A stretch of 34,506 nt of DNA from Aminivibrio sp. (GTDB taxonomy: Bacteria > Synergistota > Synergistia > Synergistales > Aminobacteriaceae). The stretch lies in contig NZ_JAESIH010000048.1 in assembly GCF_016756745.1 (NCBI RefSeq), forward strand, positions 13,805 through 48,310. The letters are read 5' to 3'. The position numbers and the translations under genes are program-made. Positions within the stretch are counted from its first letter, which is position 1. Each line of letters begins with the position of its first letter. This document shows positions 1 through 7,678 of the stretch, in pieces. The notes below the pieces were generated by a model, which did no database searches, was not told the origin of the DNA, and saw nothing but the letters and a program-made list of their open reading frames with translations.

Positions 1-59
1 GATCCTCCCGTCGCTTCGCTCCTCAGGATGACAACAAAATCCCCGTTGGGGACGACTAG
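1..59. repeat. Partial copy of dispersed intergenic repeat
   Basis: The window opens inside a copy of the same repeat found at 9031-9347. Shared pieces are GATCCT, then CGCTTCGCTCCTCAGGATGACAAC-type sequence at about 11-34, then a CCGTTgGGGACGAC-like tail at 43-55. The left part lies outside the window. The copy sits directly after the flgL stop codon and supplies the terminator hairpin described separately. Confidence 0.75.
33..52 (-). terminator. Rho-independent terminator after flgL
   Basis: On the minus strand, 20 bases after the flgL TAG, there is a 5-bp stem TCCCC/GGGGA (52-48 with 44-40) with an AAC loop, followed by TTTTGTT. The stem is short but GC-only apart from one pair and the T-run is directly attached. 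It would end the flgM-flgN-flgK-flgL transcript. It lies inside the dispersed repeat. Confidence 0.6.
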
Positions 60-71
60 CCTGCGACTATT

Positions 72-3000
72 CTACCTCAAAAAGTCCACCAGGGTAGGCT
101 GGACGATCTTGGCAATGACGGCCAGGCTTGACTGGTAGACGGCCTGGGCCATGGCGAACTTGGTGCTGGTTTCGGCCATGTCGATGTCCGAGACCTTGCT
201 GTACAGATCGGTGATGTAGATGTTGTTCTGCTTGAAGCGGGCCTGGTTGTTCTGGTATCGATTGAGCAGCGCCCCCTGGGAGGTGCGGCACTTGAGCAGG
301 GTGTCGATGAACTGGTCGATCTGGCCGAGCATGATGTTGCTCAGGCCTTCCCTGTCCTCCGCCTTGACGGAGTTGACCAGGTTGTCCAGCACGCCGAAGA
401 AGTCCGTTTTCCGGTTGTCGGAGGCCGTCCGGACCACCACGTTCTGGTTGTACCGCGCCGAGGGGGACCCGGCGCGGGAGGGCATGGCCGTGACGGTGCC
501 GGTGAGGGCGCCCTGAGCGCTGCCGCTGACTTCGACGGAGTATCCCCGGGGGGAGGAGAGCACCAGGTAGCGGGCTCCCCCGTCGTCCGCGATGGCGGCC
601 TTGACGTCCCGGCCCTGGAAGCGGGCGTTGACTGCGGCGGCTACGTCCTCGATGTCGATGGCGCCGGAGTCGTTGCTGTCGAAGATGGCGTTCAGGTCGA
701 TTGTGTGGGAGTACCCGTCCACCGAGATGGTGAGCAGGTCGCCCGCCGCGGGCGCCCAGGCGGAGACGTCCGCGTCGCCCCGGAGGGCGTTGTCCGTCTG
801 CAGGACCGCCGAGGCCGCGTCCCCTTCCACGTCGTACATGGAGATCGGGGAGCCGTCACGGGCGGCGATGCTGATCAGGGCGTTCGATCCCGCCGCGGGA
901 AGCTCGGGGTCGAAGTAGTTCACGTCGAGCCAGCTTCCGGCCGCGCTTCGGATCTTGTCGGCGATGATTTTCGGCGTATCTCCGGCGGATACGGCCACGT
1001 CCACGGTCCGGCCGAAGGATTCGATGCGGATGGTGCCCGCGCCCGAAGTGCTGTCGTCCGGGATGGGGGCGCTGGTGATCCCTGAGGATATGCCCATCTG
1101 CACGGCCATGCCGGCGGTGTAGGACGGCGAGAATGATGGGTCGGAGATGGGGAGGTCCACTATCCGGAGGGATTCCCCGTTTTTGGCGTAGAGGGAGACC
1201 CGGCCCGCCGCCCCGTCGAGGACGGTGTACCCGAGGAGTTCTTCCCCCGCCGCATCGTTGACCTGCGTCACGATCTGTTCCATGACCTTCGCCTGGTCCA
1301 CCTTGGGGGGCGTGGATGACATGATGTCGTCGGGATAGAGCTTCACGGTGAAGTCTTCGCCCCCCACGGTGACCCGGACGAGGGCCGCCATGTTGGGGTC
1401 CACGCAGGGGATGGAGGGGAAGACGGTGTCGACGCCGGTGTCGTTCCTGCTCTGGACTGCCGTGGAAAAGCCCAGGTCCAGGGCGTATCCTGCGGTGTTC
1501 TTGTCGAAGACCACCAGGGGTTCGTTGGCCGTGGGGCGGAGGATGAGGCGCCTGGTCAGTTCCTCCAGGCTGCCGGAGGTGCCGAGGCCGGCTTCGGCGT
1601 GGTCTTCCTGCACCACCACTTCGAGCCAGTTGCCCGCCACCTGGCGGATGCGCTCCGCAAGTTCGTCGATGGTGAGGTTGACGCCGCCGTTGATCTTGAG
1701 TTCGGCTGAGTTCCGGCCGCTTTCGAACCGGAGGTGGAGGTCGTTCCCTATGGGGATGAGCTCCCCGTCGCCGAACTGGCGGCTCTTGAGGGAGGTTTCC
1801 ATGCCGATGAGGGAGGCAAAGTCGATGTGGCTGTGGTCCACGGGGCGCTCCTCTTCCGCCGATGTCACGGTAACCGTATCCTCGGCGGAAGAGGAGAAGA
1901 GTTCCCTGGCGGCCCCGGTAAGTTCCATGCTGAACTGCTTTCCCGGATCGGCGGCCGTGACGACGAGCCTGTCGCCGTCGGCGGAGACCCGGGCGGCGAT
2001 ACCGAGAACGGTGGTGAGTTTGCCCGCTATGGTGTCCAGGGTGTCCGTTCCGTCGACGGTAAAGGTGACGTCCTCGCCCTGCTGGAAGAACACCCGGATG
2101 GTACCGTCGGCGGGAGTCCACGCCGATGCGTCGAGGCCGAGGATGGTCTGGGGCTCCGGCACCCGGTCGGTGTCGGGCCACCCGGTCACCTGGATGGGTT
2201 CTCCCGTGTGGCTGGTGAAGACGAGCCGCTGGGTTCCGGCGTTCATGTCCTTCTCCACCGAGACGGAGAGCAGGCGGTCGGCGTCCCCCATGTTCAGGCT
2301 CTCGTTGATCAGCTCGGCGATCCGGTCGAGGGTGAGGCCGTTGAGTTCGCCGGAGTCACGGAACCGGTTGTAGTCGGTAAGGTCGTCGATGCCGTTGATG
2401 TTTTCGTCGGTCCAGTCTTCCGAGAGGCGGACCTTGACGCTCCGGCTGCCTACGGAGATCTGGAGAATTTCGTCCCGGCCCGTCCAGGCGAAGTCGAGGG
2501 GGATCTCCACGCTGGTGAGGGTGTTGGAGGCGTACTCCACCGGGAAGACCTCCCTCCCGTGGAAGGACACGTCGCCGATGACGCCCTTTTCCATTTCGTA
2601 GCTTACCTTGCCGGTGTTGCCGCTGTAGACGACATTTCCGGAGGCGTCCCGCTCGAAGGGGCGGACGCCGGTGGACAGGCCGGAGAGAAGGTACCTGCCC
2701 TCCACGGAGTAGTTGGCCGTGTTGCGGAGCTCTTCCTGGAGTTCGCTGATTTCCGCCGCGATGGCTTCGGTCTCGCCCGGACCGAGGGCGCCGTTGCCGG
2801 CATAGATGGTGAGCTCCCTGATGCGGTGGGCGATGTCCATCATCTGGTTGAAGGCCGTGTCGGTATTGGAGAGCCACGCGATGGCGTCGTCCTGGTTGCG
2901 GATGTACTGGCCGTTTTCCAGTATGGAGGTCTGGAGGGAAAGCTCCCGGACCACGTCTATGGGGTTGTCCGACGGGCGGGAATGCTTCTTGCCCGTGGCG

Positions 3001-3092
3001 AGCTGGTGCTGGTATTCGAGCAGCCGGGACAGGTTGTTGTGCATGTCCGACAGCATAAGGTTCTGGATCATGGGGTTGCTGACGCGCTGCAT
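72..3092 (-). CDS. flgL: Flagellar hook-filament junction protein FlgL, very large form
   Basis: FlgL (HAP3) joins the hook to the filament outside the cell. This one has 1006 residues against about 300 in well-known FlgL proteins. The flagellin-like N-terminal part (about 1-180, with LATGKKHSRPSDNP and LSNTDTAFNQMMDIA) and C-terminal helix (about 890-1006, ending NNIYITDLYSKVSDIDMAE...) are intact; the extra length is a central insert of about 700 residues built from roughly six diverged beta-rich modules, most with an IDxIAxxIN-like segment. Two loops in it look like EF-hands. The ATG at 3092 is chosen because GGGGAGGG sits 6 bases upstream and because family homology starts there; the frame stays open to 3179, inside flgK. 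flgK ends 13 bases upstream. Last gene of its operon. Confidence 0.93.
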   Translation of the reverse strand: MQRVSNPMIQNLMLSDMHNNLSRLLEYQHQLATGKKHSRPSDNPIDVVRELSLQTSILENGQYIRNQDDAIAWLSNTDTAFNQMMDIAHRIRELTIYAGNGALGPGETEAIAAEISELQEELRNTANYSVEGRYLLSGLSTGVRPFERDASGNVVYSGNTGKVSYEMEKGVIGDVSFHGREVFPVEYASNTLTSVEIPLDFAWTGRDEILQISVGSRSVKVRLSEDWTDENINGIDDLTDYNRFRDSGELNGLTLDRIAELINESLNMGDADRLLSVSVEKDMNAGTQRLVFTSHTGEPIQVTGWPDTDRVPEPQTILGLDASAWTPADGTIRVFFQQGEDVTFTVDGTDTLDTIAGKLTTVLGIAARVSADGDRLVVTAADPGKQFSMELTGAARELFSSSAEDTVTVTSAEEERPVDHSHIDFASLIGMETSLKSRQFGDGELIPIGNDLHLRFESGRNSAELKINGGVNLTIDELAERIRQVAGNWLEVVVQEDHAEAGLGTSGSLEELTRRLILRPTANEPLVVFDKNTAGYALDLGFSTAVQSRNDTGVDTVFPSIPCVDPNMAALVRVTVGGEDFTVKLYPDDIMSSTPPKVDQAKVMEQIVTQVNDAAGEELLGYTVLDGAAGRVSLYAKNGESLRIVDLPISDPSFSPSYTAGMAVQMGISSGITSAPIPDDSTSGAGTIRIESFGRTVDVAVSAGDTPKIIADKIRSAAGSWLDVNYFDPELPAAGSNALISIAARDGSPISMYDVEGDAASAVLQTDNALRGDADVSAWAPAAGDLLTISVDGYSHTIDLNAIFDSNDSGAIDIEDVAAAVNARFQGRDVKAAIADDGGARYLVLSSPRGYSVEVSGSAQGALTGTVTAMPSRAGSPSARYNQNVVVRTASDNRKTDFFGVLDNLVNSVKAEDREGLSNIMLGQIDQFIDTLLKCRTSQGALLNRYQNNQARFKQNNIYITDLYSKVSDIDMAETSTKFAMAQAVYQSSLAVIAKIVQPTLVDFLR

Positions 3093-3105
3093 GGTTCTCC
3101 CTCCC

Positions 3106-5598
3106 CTAGCGGCCCACGATGCCCATGCCGTTGATGATCCGGTCGAGCATCTCGTCCACGGTGGTGATGTACCTGGCAATGGCGTTGAAGGCCTGCTGGA
3201 ACTTGATGATGTCCATCATCTCTTCGTCGATGTTGACCCCCATGACCGACTGGCGCTGGTTGTTGATCTGGTTGATGAGGGCGTTCTGGTTTTTCAGCAT
3301 GGTGTTCGCCCGGTCGCCCTGGGCGCCGAGGCTCGCGATGAAGGACTCGTAGAACTCGTTGAAATCAGCGCTTCGGCCCTGGAGGACCTTGGTCTGCTTG
3401 AGCCGGGCCATGCGGAGGGCGTTGCTGCCGTCCCCGGAGCCGTTGGAGAAGCCGTGCCCGTCGCCCGATGCGGCGGCGATGAGGCTGCGGTCCTCGTCGA
3501 TCGCCCTGTTGATTTCAAGCAGCCGGCTTGCGCCGTACTGGACCGCTATGGGGTTGAAGTAGGCTGTTCCTGTGGTCGTTTCGCTCTCGCCCACTCCGTA
3601 GCCGCCGTAGTGAAGGGCGTTCATCTCCTTGACGAGGCCGTAGGCCATTTCGTCCAGGACGTCGAGGAAATCGAGGATGATGTCGTCCCGGGCCTCGAGG
3701 GCACCCCTGACGGCCCCTCCCTTGACGTGGTGGCGCACGGTGATGTCCGATTCGCCCACGGCCCGAAGTTCCATCCGTATGCCGGGAGAGACTTCCTCGA
3801 GGGTGCCCGCGGAGTAGTCGTTCAGGACGGGAACCCTTCGGGCGTTCCGCACCATGTTGCTCTCGGAAAGATAGAGCCTGCCGTCGAAGGTGAAGGCGGC
3901 GTCCCGGGCATATTCCCTGTAGTTCGTGCTGCCGTCGCCGTTGAGGAAGCCGAGGCGCTTCGCGATCTGGAGGCTGCCGTTTTTGTCCCCGAGGACGTTG
4001 ATGCGGTGGGCTTCGCCTGCCGCATTGCTTTCGAGGGTCAGGAAGTAGGTGTTGGTGGCGTCGTCGAGCTCGATGGACGCATGGAGCCAGTTCTCGGGCC
4101 TGGAGAGGCCGTTTGAGCCGTCGGAAAAGGCGCTGTTGATCTTGTTCTTTATGGTCTCCAGGGTATCCTCCTCCACCACTTCGATGGAAACGGAAGGAGC
4201 GGAGTTTTCCATGCCGAGGGCCGACACGAGGCCGCCCTTGGTGTCCGTTATGGAGAGAAGGTGGTTCAGGGCGCTGGAAAAGGTCATCTGGGTGCCCGCG
4301 CCGTTGAGGGTGACGCTGATCTCGCCGCCGAAACTTGTGGTAAGGAACCCCCGGAGGTCGGTGAGGGTAAGGTCGGAGGCGGCGGACGACGCGGTATTGA
4401 CGCCGTCGGAGAGATCCCACGTACCGGTTCCGGTGTTCCACGTCACGGAGATTTCTCGTTCGAAGGATCCGGCGGACACCCTGAAGGAGTGGCTTTCCCC
4501 GGGAATGCCGGCGGGGAGGGCTGTGCCCCCGGTCAGAACGGAGGAGACGGACCTGGTGCCCTGGCTTCCCACCTGGAGGGTGAAGGTGCCCCTGAGGTTG
4601 AGGGCCTCCGTCATGGTCTCGGGCTTGATCCGGTCGGGGCAGGCGGACTCGCCGTAGCCCACGGACCAGGCGGATTCGGAGGCGAGCCGCCGGACGTTCA
4701 CCGTGTGGATGGCCTCGGGCGCCCCCTGCTCGAGAGTGGCGAAGAGCACCGACGGGTCGGAGACGTGGTCGAAGAGGTTGTCCTCCACCTGCACGTCGAA
4801 GAAGCCGGTGTTTCCCGCCACGGGAACGGCGACAAGATGCCTGGTCTGGTCGCCCTGGACGAGGAGCTTGCCGCCGAGGTCGATTTTGAATTCCCCGTCC
4901 CCTTCGAGGCAGGGAGGATTTACCGTGATGTCGATGAGTTTCGAGAGCTTGTCCACCAGCAGGTCCCGCTTGTCCATGAGGTCGTTGGGGTTGCCCCCCA
5001 CGCCCTGGACCTGCTTTATGGTGGTGTTGATGCCGGCGATCTGGTCGATGAGGGTGTTGGCATCGTCCACCATGAGTTTTATGTCCCTGTTGAGGGCGGT
5101 GCGGTATTCGTCGTAGTTCCTGACGAGCTGGCCGAGGTAGACGGTGAGGTTCTTGGTCTTTTCCACCATGTCCTCCCGGACGGCGGAGTCGTCGGGCCTC
5201 TTGCTGAGTTCCTGGAGGCTCGACCAGTACGTGTCCAGGGCGGTTTTCAGTCCCTCCCCAGCAGGTTCGTTGACGTAGACTTCCACCGTGGAAAGGGCGT
5301 TCTGGATCTGTTCCCAGTATCCCTGGACGGTCATTTCTTCCCTGTACTGGATGTCGAGAAAGGCGTCCCGGAGGCGGACGATGGCGTCGATCTGCACGCC
5401 CGTGCCGACCTGCCCCGGAATGTCGGGCCTGTTGAAGGCCGGGTTGGCGAAGGGACTCGTGGTGGACGCCTCGACCCGCTGGCGGGAGTATCCCTCCACG
5501 TCGGCGTTGGAGATGTTGTGCCCGGCCGTTTCCATGCCGCGGCGGAAATAGTCCATGGCACGCCGTCCCATTTCAAGTCCGAAGAGACTGTTCCACAT
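3106..5598 (-). CDS. flgK: Flagellar hook-associated protein FlgK
   Basis: FlgK (HAP1) is the first junction protein placed on the hook tip. The start MWNSLFGLEMGRRAMDYF and the rod/hook-family motif GHNISNADVEGYSRQRV (about 26-42) identify it, and the C-terminal helix (about 765-830, with NIDEEMMDIIKFQQAFNAIARY) is the usual D0 region. At 830 residues it is longer than the common 450-650; the middle (about 330-560) carries beta-rich inserts, including one IN-motif-like segment (TLETIKNKINSAF). The ATG at 5598 has AGGAGG 10 bases upstream, and this ribosome site overlaps the flgN stop codon (TAGGAGG), which points to translational coupling. Confidence 0.95.
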   Translation of the reverse strand: MWNSLFGLEMGRRAMDYFRRGMETAGHNISNADVEGYSRQRVEASTTSPFANPAFNRPDIPGQVGTGVQIDAIVRLRDAFLDIQYREEMTVQGYWEQIQNALSTVEVYVNEPAGEGLKTALDTYWSSLQELSKRPDDSAVREDMVEKTKNLTVYLGQLVRNYDEYRTALNRDIKLMVDDANTLIDQIAGINTTIKQVQGVGGNPNDLMDKRDLLVDKLSKLIDITVNPPCLEGDGEFKIDLGGKLLVQGDQTRHLVAVPVAGNTGFFDVQVEDNLFDHVSDPSVLFATLEQGAPEAIHTVNVRRLASESAWSVGYGESACPDRIKPETMTEALNLRGTFTLQVGSQGTRSVSSVLTGGTALPAGIPGESHSFRVSAGSFEREISVTWNTGTGTWDLSDGVNTASSAASDLTLTDLRGFLTTSFGGEISVTLNGAGTQMTFSSALNHLLSITDTKGGLVSALGMENSAPSVSIEVVEEDTLETIKNKINSAFSDGSNGLSRPENWLHASIELDDATNTYFLTLESNAAGEAHRINVLGDKNGSLQIAKRLGFLNGDGSTNYREYARDAAFTFDGRLYLSESNMVRNARRVPVLNDYSAGTLEEVSPGIRMELRAVGESDITVRHHVKGGAVRGALEARDDIILDFLDVLDEMAYGLVKEMNALHYGGYGVGESETTTGTAYFNPIAVQYGASRLLEINRAIDEDRSLIAAASGDGHGFSNGSGDGSNALRMARLKQTKVLQGRSADFNEFYESFIASLGAQGDRANTMLKNQNALINQINNQRQSVMGVNIDEEMMDIIKFQQAFNAIARYITTVDEMLDRIINGMGIVGR

Positions 5599-5612
5599 GG
5601 CCGTTTGCCCTC

Positions 5613-6068
5613 CTAACCCCGAAAATCCACTCCCGGCCGGGAGGGGTATATTCCCTGAAGCCGTCTCCATTCGGCGATCATCATGCCGCCGAGGCGCTGG
5701 TTTTCATCCACAAGGCCCGCCAGAATCTGCATCTCCGACTGGAGCTTCCGGACGACGAGCTCCAACCCGGCGGCTGTTTGTTTCAGGGAGGCCGCGTCGT
5801 CCCCCCGGAGGCGTTCACAGATGGAGGAAACCTTGGGCTCGCAGCCGAGCTGGGCGGCCAGTTCCGACGCCATTTTGCCCCTCTGGTTTTCGAGGGCTTC
5901 GGCGGAAAAGCCGAGGTTCTGCAGCTCCCGGAAGAGGTCCTGTAATAATTCGAGGCGCCCGTTCTGGAGCGCCTCTCGTTGCTGTACGGTGACATCCGCA
6001 AGAGCCCGCAGCGTTTCTGCCTGCCGGGCAAGCACGGCGCCCAGGGCAGCGGGAGAAGCCACCGTCAT
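5613..6068 (-). CDS. flgN: FlgN-type flagellar export chaperone
   Basis: A 151-residue, mostly helical, charged protein without signal peptide. FlgN family proteins bind the C-termini of FlgK and FlgL in the cytoplasm and deliver them to the flagellar export gate; the position directly before flgK and after flgM is the usual one. Long helices are visible at about 8-60 and 90-135. The ATG at 6068 overlaps the flgM stop as ATGA, but AGGAGG is only 1 base from it; the GTG at 6062 (149 residues) has a 7-base spacing and may be the real start. Sequence conservation in this family is low, so the call leans on size, helix content and context. Confidence 0.82.
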   Translation of the reverse strand: MTVASPAALGAVLARQAETLRALADVTVQQREALQNGRLELLQDLFRELQNLGFSAEALENQRGKMASELAAQLGCEPKVSSICERLRGDDAASLKQTAAGLELVVRKLQSEMQILAGLVDENQRLGGMMIAEWRRLQGIYPSRPGVDFRG

Positions 6069-6352
6069 TCCTCCTCGTTCAGCAGGCCGGCGACGATGAG
6101 GCTGCGGGCGATCTTCTCGAGGTCGGGAGCGTAGGTCCCTTCCTGGATCTGCTTTCTGAAGCCTTCGACAAGGTCTTCGCGGACGTCGGGAATTTTCTTC
6201 AGCTCGGCGGAAACCTTTGAGAGTTCCACGGCGAAGGAGCTGAATTCCACACCGTCCCTGCCTCCCTCTCCGGATACCGACTGCCGGTTTTTCTTGATGT
6301 TGGTCTCGTTCACTGCTTTCGGTCCGTATACTCCAGGAATCTTCTCAATCAT
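6065..6352 (-). CDS. flgM: Anti-sigma-28 factor FlgM
   Basis: FlgM holds sigma-28 (FliA/SigD) inactive until the hook-basal body is complete and FlgM is exported. The protein is about 95 residues, with a low-complexity, disordered N-terminal half (VYGPKAVNETNIKKNRQS) and a C-terminal sigma-binding part (about 35-90: VELSKVSAELKKIPDVRED, IQEGTYAPDLEKIARSLI), as expected. The ATG at 6352 is chosen because GGTGAT is well spaced in front of it; a GTG at 6361 is also in frame without a ribosome site. It is the first gene after a sigma-28 promoter, so it is likely under autogenous control by its own target. Confidence 0.9.
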   Translation of the reverse strand: MIEKIPGVYGPKAVNETNIKKNRQSVSGEGGRDGVEFSSFAVELSKVSAELKKIPDVREDLVEGFRKQIQEGTYAPDLEKIARSLIVAGLLNEEE

Positions 6353-6394
6353 GTCGATCACCCCGTACAGGAGAAACTTTTCTCTTCACAATGG

Positions 6395-6422
6395 TTATCG
6401 GATAACAACCTTTCAGGCTTTA
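6395..6422 (-). promoter_or_regulatory. Sigma-28 (FliA/SigD) promoter of flgM-flgN-flgK-flgL
   Basis: On the minus strand TAAA (6422-6419) is followed after 16 bases by TCCGATAA (6402-6395). The known consensus is TAAA, 15 bases, GCCGATAA/T, so 11 of 12 conserved bases match with one extra spacer base. The -35 element lies inside the last codons of comF. The -10 is also part of a small palindrome, GTTATC-C-GATAAC. The flgM start codon is about 40 bases downstream. Confidence 0.75.
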
Positions 6423-7039
6423 GGGGCAATGGTCCACGCCAGGGCAAGAACCGCCCTTCCTCCTCCCCTGGCCACGGCTTCGGCGGCCCGGAGCAGGGTA
6501 GTTCCCGTGGTGGAGACGTCGTCCACGATCACGGCTTCCTTTCCCGCAAGCTCCTTTCCCCGGGGGAGGATGGCTCCGGCGGGCATCCGCCTCCGCTCCT
6601 CTTCCTCCAGGGATGTCTGGGCTGCCCGGAGGCCGTTCCACTGCAGGCCGTCCGCCACGGGCACGCCCCATTCCCGGGAAATACCCTCGGCGAGGGCCCG
6701 GGACTGGTTGTATCCCCTTCCGCTGTCGGCGTGGAGAGGTACGGGAACAAGGATATGGCAGGAGGGCTTCGGGAAGATCCTGCCGAGGGCGCGGCCCATG
6801 GCGACTCCGAGGGGACGGTTGCGGCCGTATTTGAGCTCAAGGACGAGGTCCCGGAGGACCCCTTCGTGGATTCCTCCCGCCTCGATGGTCAGGGGGCCGA
6901 GGTCCGCCGGCAGGGGCGGCGCCATCAGGGGAAGAAGACAGGTGACGCAGGCGGGCACACCGAGGGCCCCGCAGAAGGGGCAGGCGGACGGCCAGAGAAG
7001 ATGGGTTCCGAAGCGGAGAACCGCCTCAGGAATACTCAA
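6413..7039 (-). CDS. comF: ComF family phosphoribosyltransferase-like protein
   Basis: 208 residues with the two ComF hallmarks: an N-terminal four-cysteine zinc finger (C20, C23, C31, C34; CPFCG...CVTC) and a C-terminal phosphoribosyltransferase fold with the PRPP-binding loop VIVDDVSTTGTT (about 170-181) and the PVPLHADSGRGYNQS segment (about 99-113). ComF proteins help incoming single-stranded DNA during natural transformation in several bacteria; the biochemical reaction is not settled. The start is TTG at 7039 after GGAGG, overlapping the GNAT gene by 14 bases. comF next to flgM is also seen in Firmicutes, so the position is not random. Its 3' end contains the -35 of the flgM promoter. 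Confidence 0.9.
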   Translation of the reverse strand: MSIPEAVLRFGTHLLWPSACPFCGALGVPACVTCLLPLMAPPLPADLGPLTIEAGGIHEGVLRDLVLELKYGRNRPLGVAMGRALGRIFPKPSCHILVPVPLHADSGRGYNQSRALAEGISREWGVPVADGLQWNGLRAAQTSLEEEERRRMPAGAILPRGKELAGKEAVIVDDVSTTGTTLLRAAEAVARGGGRAVLALAWTIAPKA

Positions 7040-7445
7040 TGGGCCTCCGGAGAAGCATGAGCGCCCCTTCCTTCTGTACGAACCCGTTGGGGGTGAGGAA
7101 GGAAGCGAGTTCGCTTGTGTAGGTGATGATAAGGGGAATGTGCTTGATCGCCGGGTGGCCGAGGGCGTAATCCAGCAGCGAGGTGCCCACCTTCTTTCCC
7201 TGGTGGTCCGGGTGGACCATGATGTCCCAGAGGGAAGCCCGGTAGATGAAGTCGGTGAGTATCCGGCAGAAAGCCACGAGGAGGTCGTCGTGCCGGACGC
7301 TGAAGCACATGGAGGTACCTTCGAGCATCCGGGCGATGTCGTCCAGAGACCGGCTCTTTCCCCACCGGGTGAAGCGGTAGAGGTTCGCCAGCTCCTCCGG
7401 GGAGACGGCGTGCTTGCTGTCGTAAAAGAAGTACCCGCCGTTCAT
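7026..7445 (-). CDS. GNAT family N-acetyltransferase
   Basis: 139 residues with a GNAT fold: the acetyl-CoA-binding motif A is visible as IMVHPDHQGKKVGTSLLDYA (about 75-94), and a last strand with NGFVQKEGALMLLRR (about 119-133) closes the fold. The N-terminal helix region (SPEELANLYRFTRWGKSRSL) probably shapes the acceptor site. The acceptor substrate cannot be named from sequence. The ATG overlaps the stop of the preceding zinc-ribbon gene as ATGA, and the 3' end overlaps comF, so it is co-translated with both. Confidence 0.8.
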   Translation of the reverse strand: MNGGYFFYDSKHAVSPEELANLYRFTRWGKSRSLDDIARMLEGTSMCFSVRHDDLLVAFCRILTDFIYRASLWDIMVHPDHQGKKVGTSLLDYALGHPAIKHIPLIITYTSELASFLTPNGFVQKEGALMLLRRPIEYS

Positions 7446-7675
7446 GGCCTGTTCTCGTCACCATGGCGGCCGGCAAGGGCCATGCCGCACACTATTTTCC
7501 GCAGGTCGGTCTTCCGGGCGTCCGACGAGACGGGAAGCTGCACCACCTGGCCGGTGCCGCAGCACGGGCAGATCCAGGTAGTCCTCGCCATGCCGTCGGC
7601 GTCAGGGGTTCCCGCAATGACCTTCAATTCTCCGCAAACCTGGCACGCCACGATAAGTATTTTTTCAGCCTCCAT
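7442..7675 (-). CDS. Small zinc-ribbon protein of unknown function
   Basis: 77 residues with two CxxC knuckles, CQVC (C11, C14) and CPCC (C36, C39), about 21 residues apart, which is the spacing of a zinc ribbon. There is no signal peptide or membrane segment, and the C-terminal 30 residues are polar. I do not recognise a named family. It starts 3 bases after the DUF3084 gene stop and overlaps the GNAT gene, so it is a real member of this operon rather than a chance frame. A role as a small metal-binding or nucleic-acid-binding accessory is only a guess. Confidence 0.7.
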   Translation of the reverse strand: MEAEKILIVACQVCGELKVIAGTPDADGMARTTWICPCCGTGQVVQLPVSSDARKTDLRKIVCGMALAGRHGDENRP

Positions 7676-7678
7676 CCT

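Noticed and set aside
856-2181. 441-residue minus-strand frame inside flgL rich in R, P, G and H
   Set aside because: Shifted reading of the flgL insert; composition is typical of a frame shadow.
1734-3134. 466-residue plus-strand open frame opposite flgL, and similar long frames opposite most genes
   Set aside because: High GC with G/C at third positions keeps the opposite strand open. The minus-strand genes have clear homology and ribosome sites; the plus-strand translations are low-complexity G/V/E/D-rich.
3093-3179. 29-residue N-terminal extension of FlgL
   Set aside because: The extension is a shifted reading of flgK; the ATG at 3092 has a strong ribosome site and matches the family start. 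The same argument removes the extensions of flgK, flgF, truA, ecfT, ecfA2, rplQ, the KOW gene, rplO, rplX and rplB.
7645-7665. TGGCACG-like sequence resembling a sigma-54 -24 element
   Set aside because: It lies on the plus strand inside the zinc-ribbon gene and lacks a TTGC -12 element at the right spacing.
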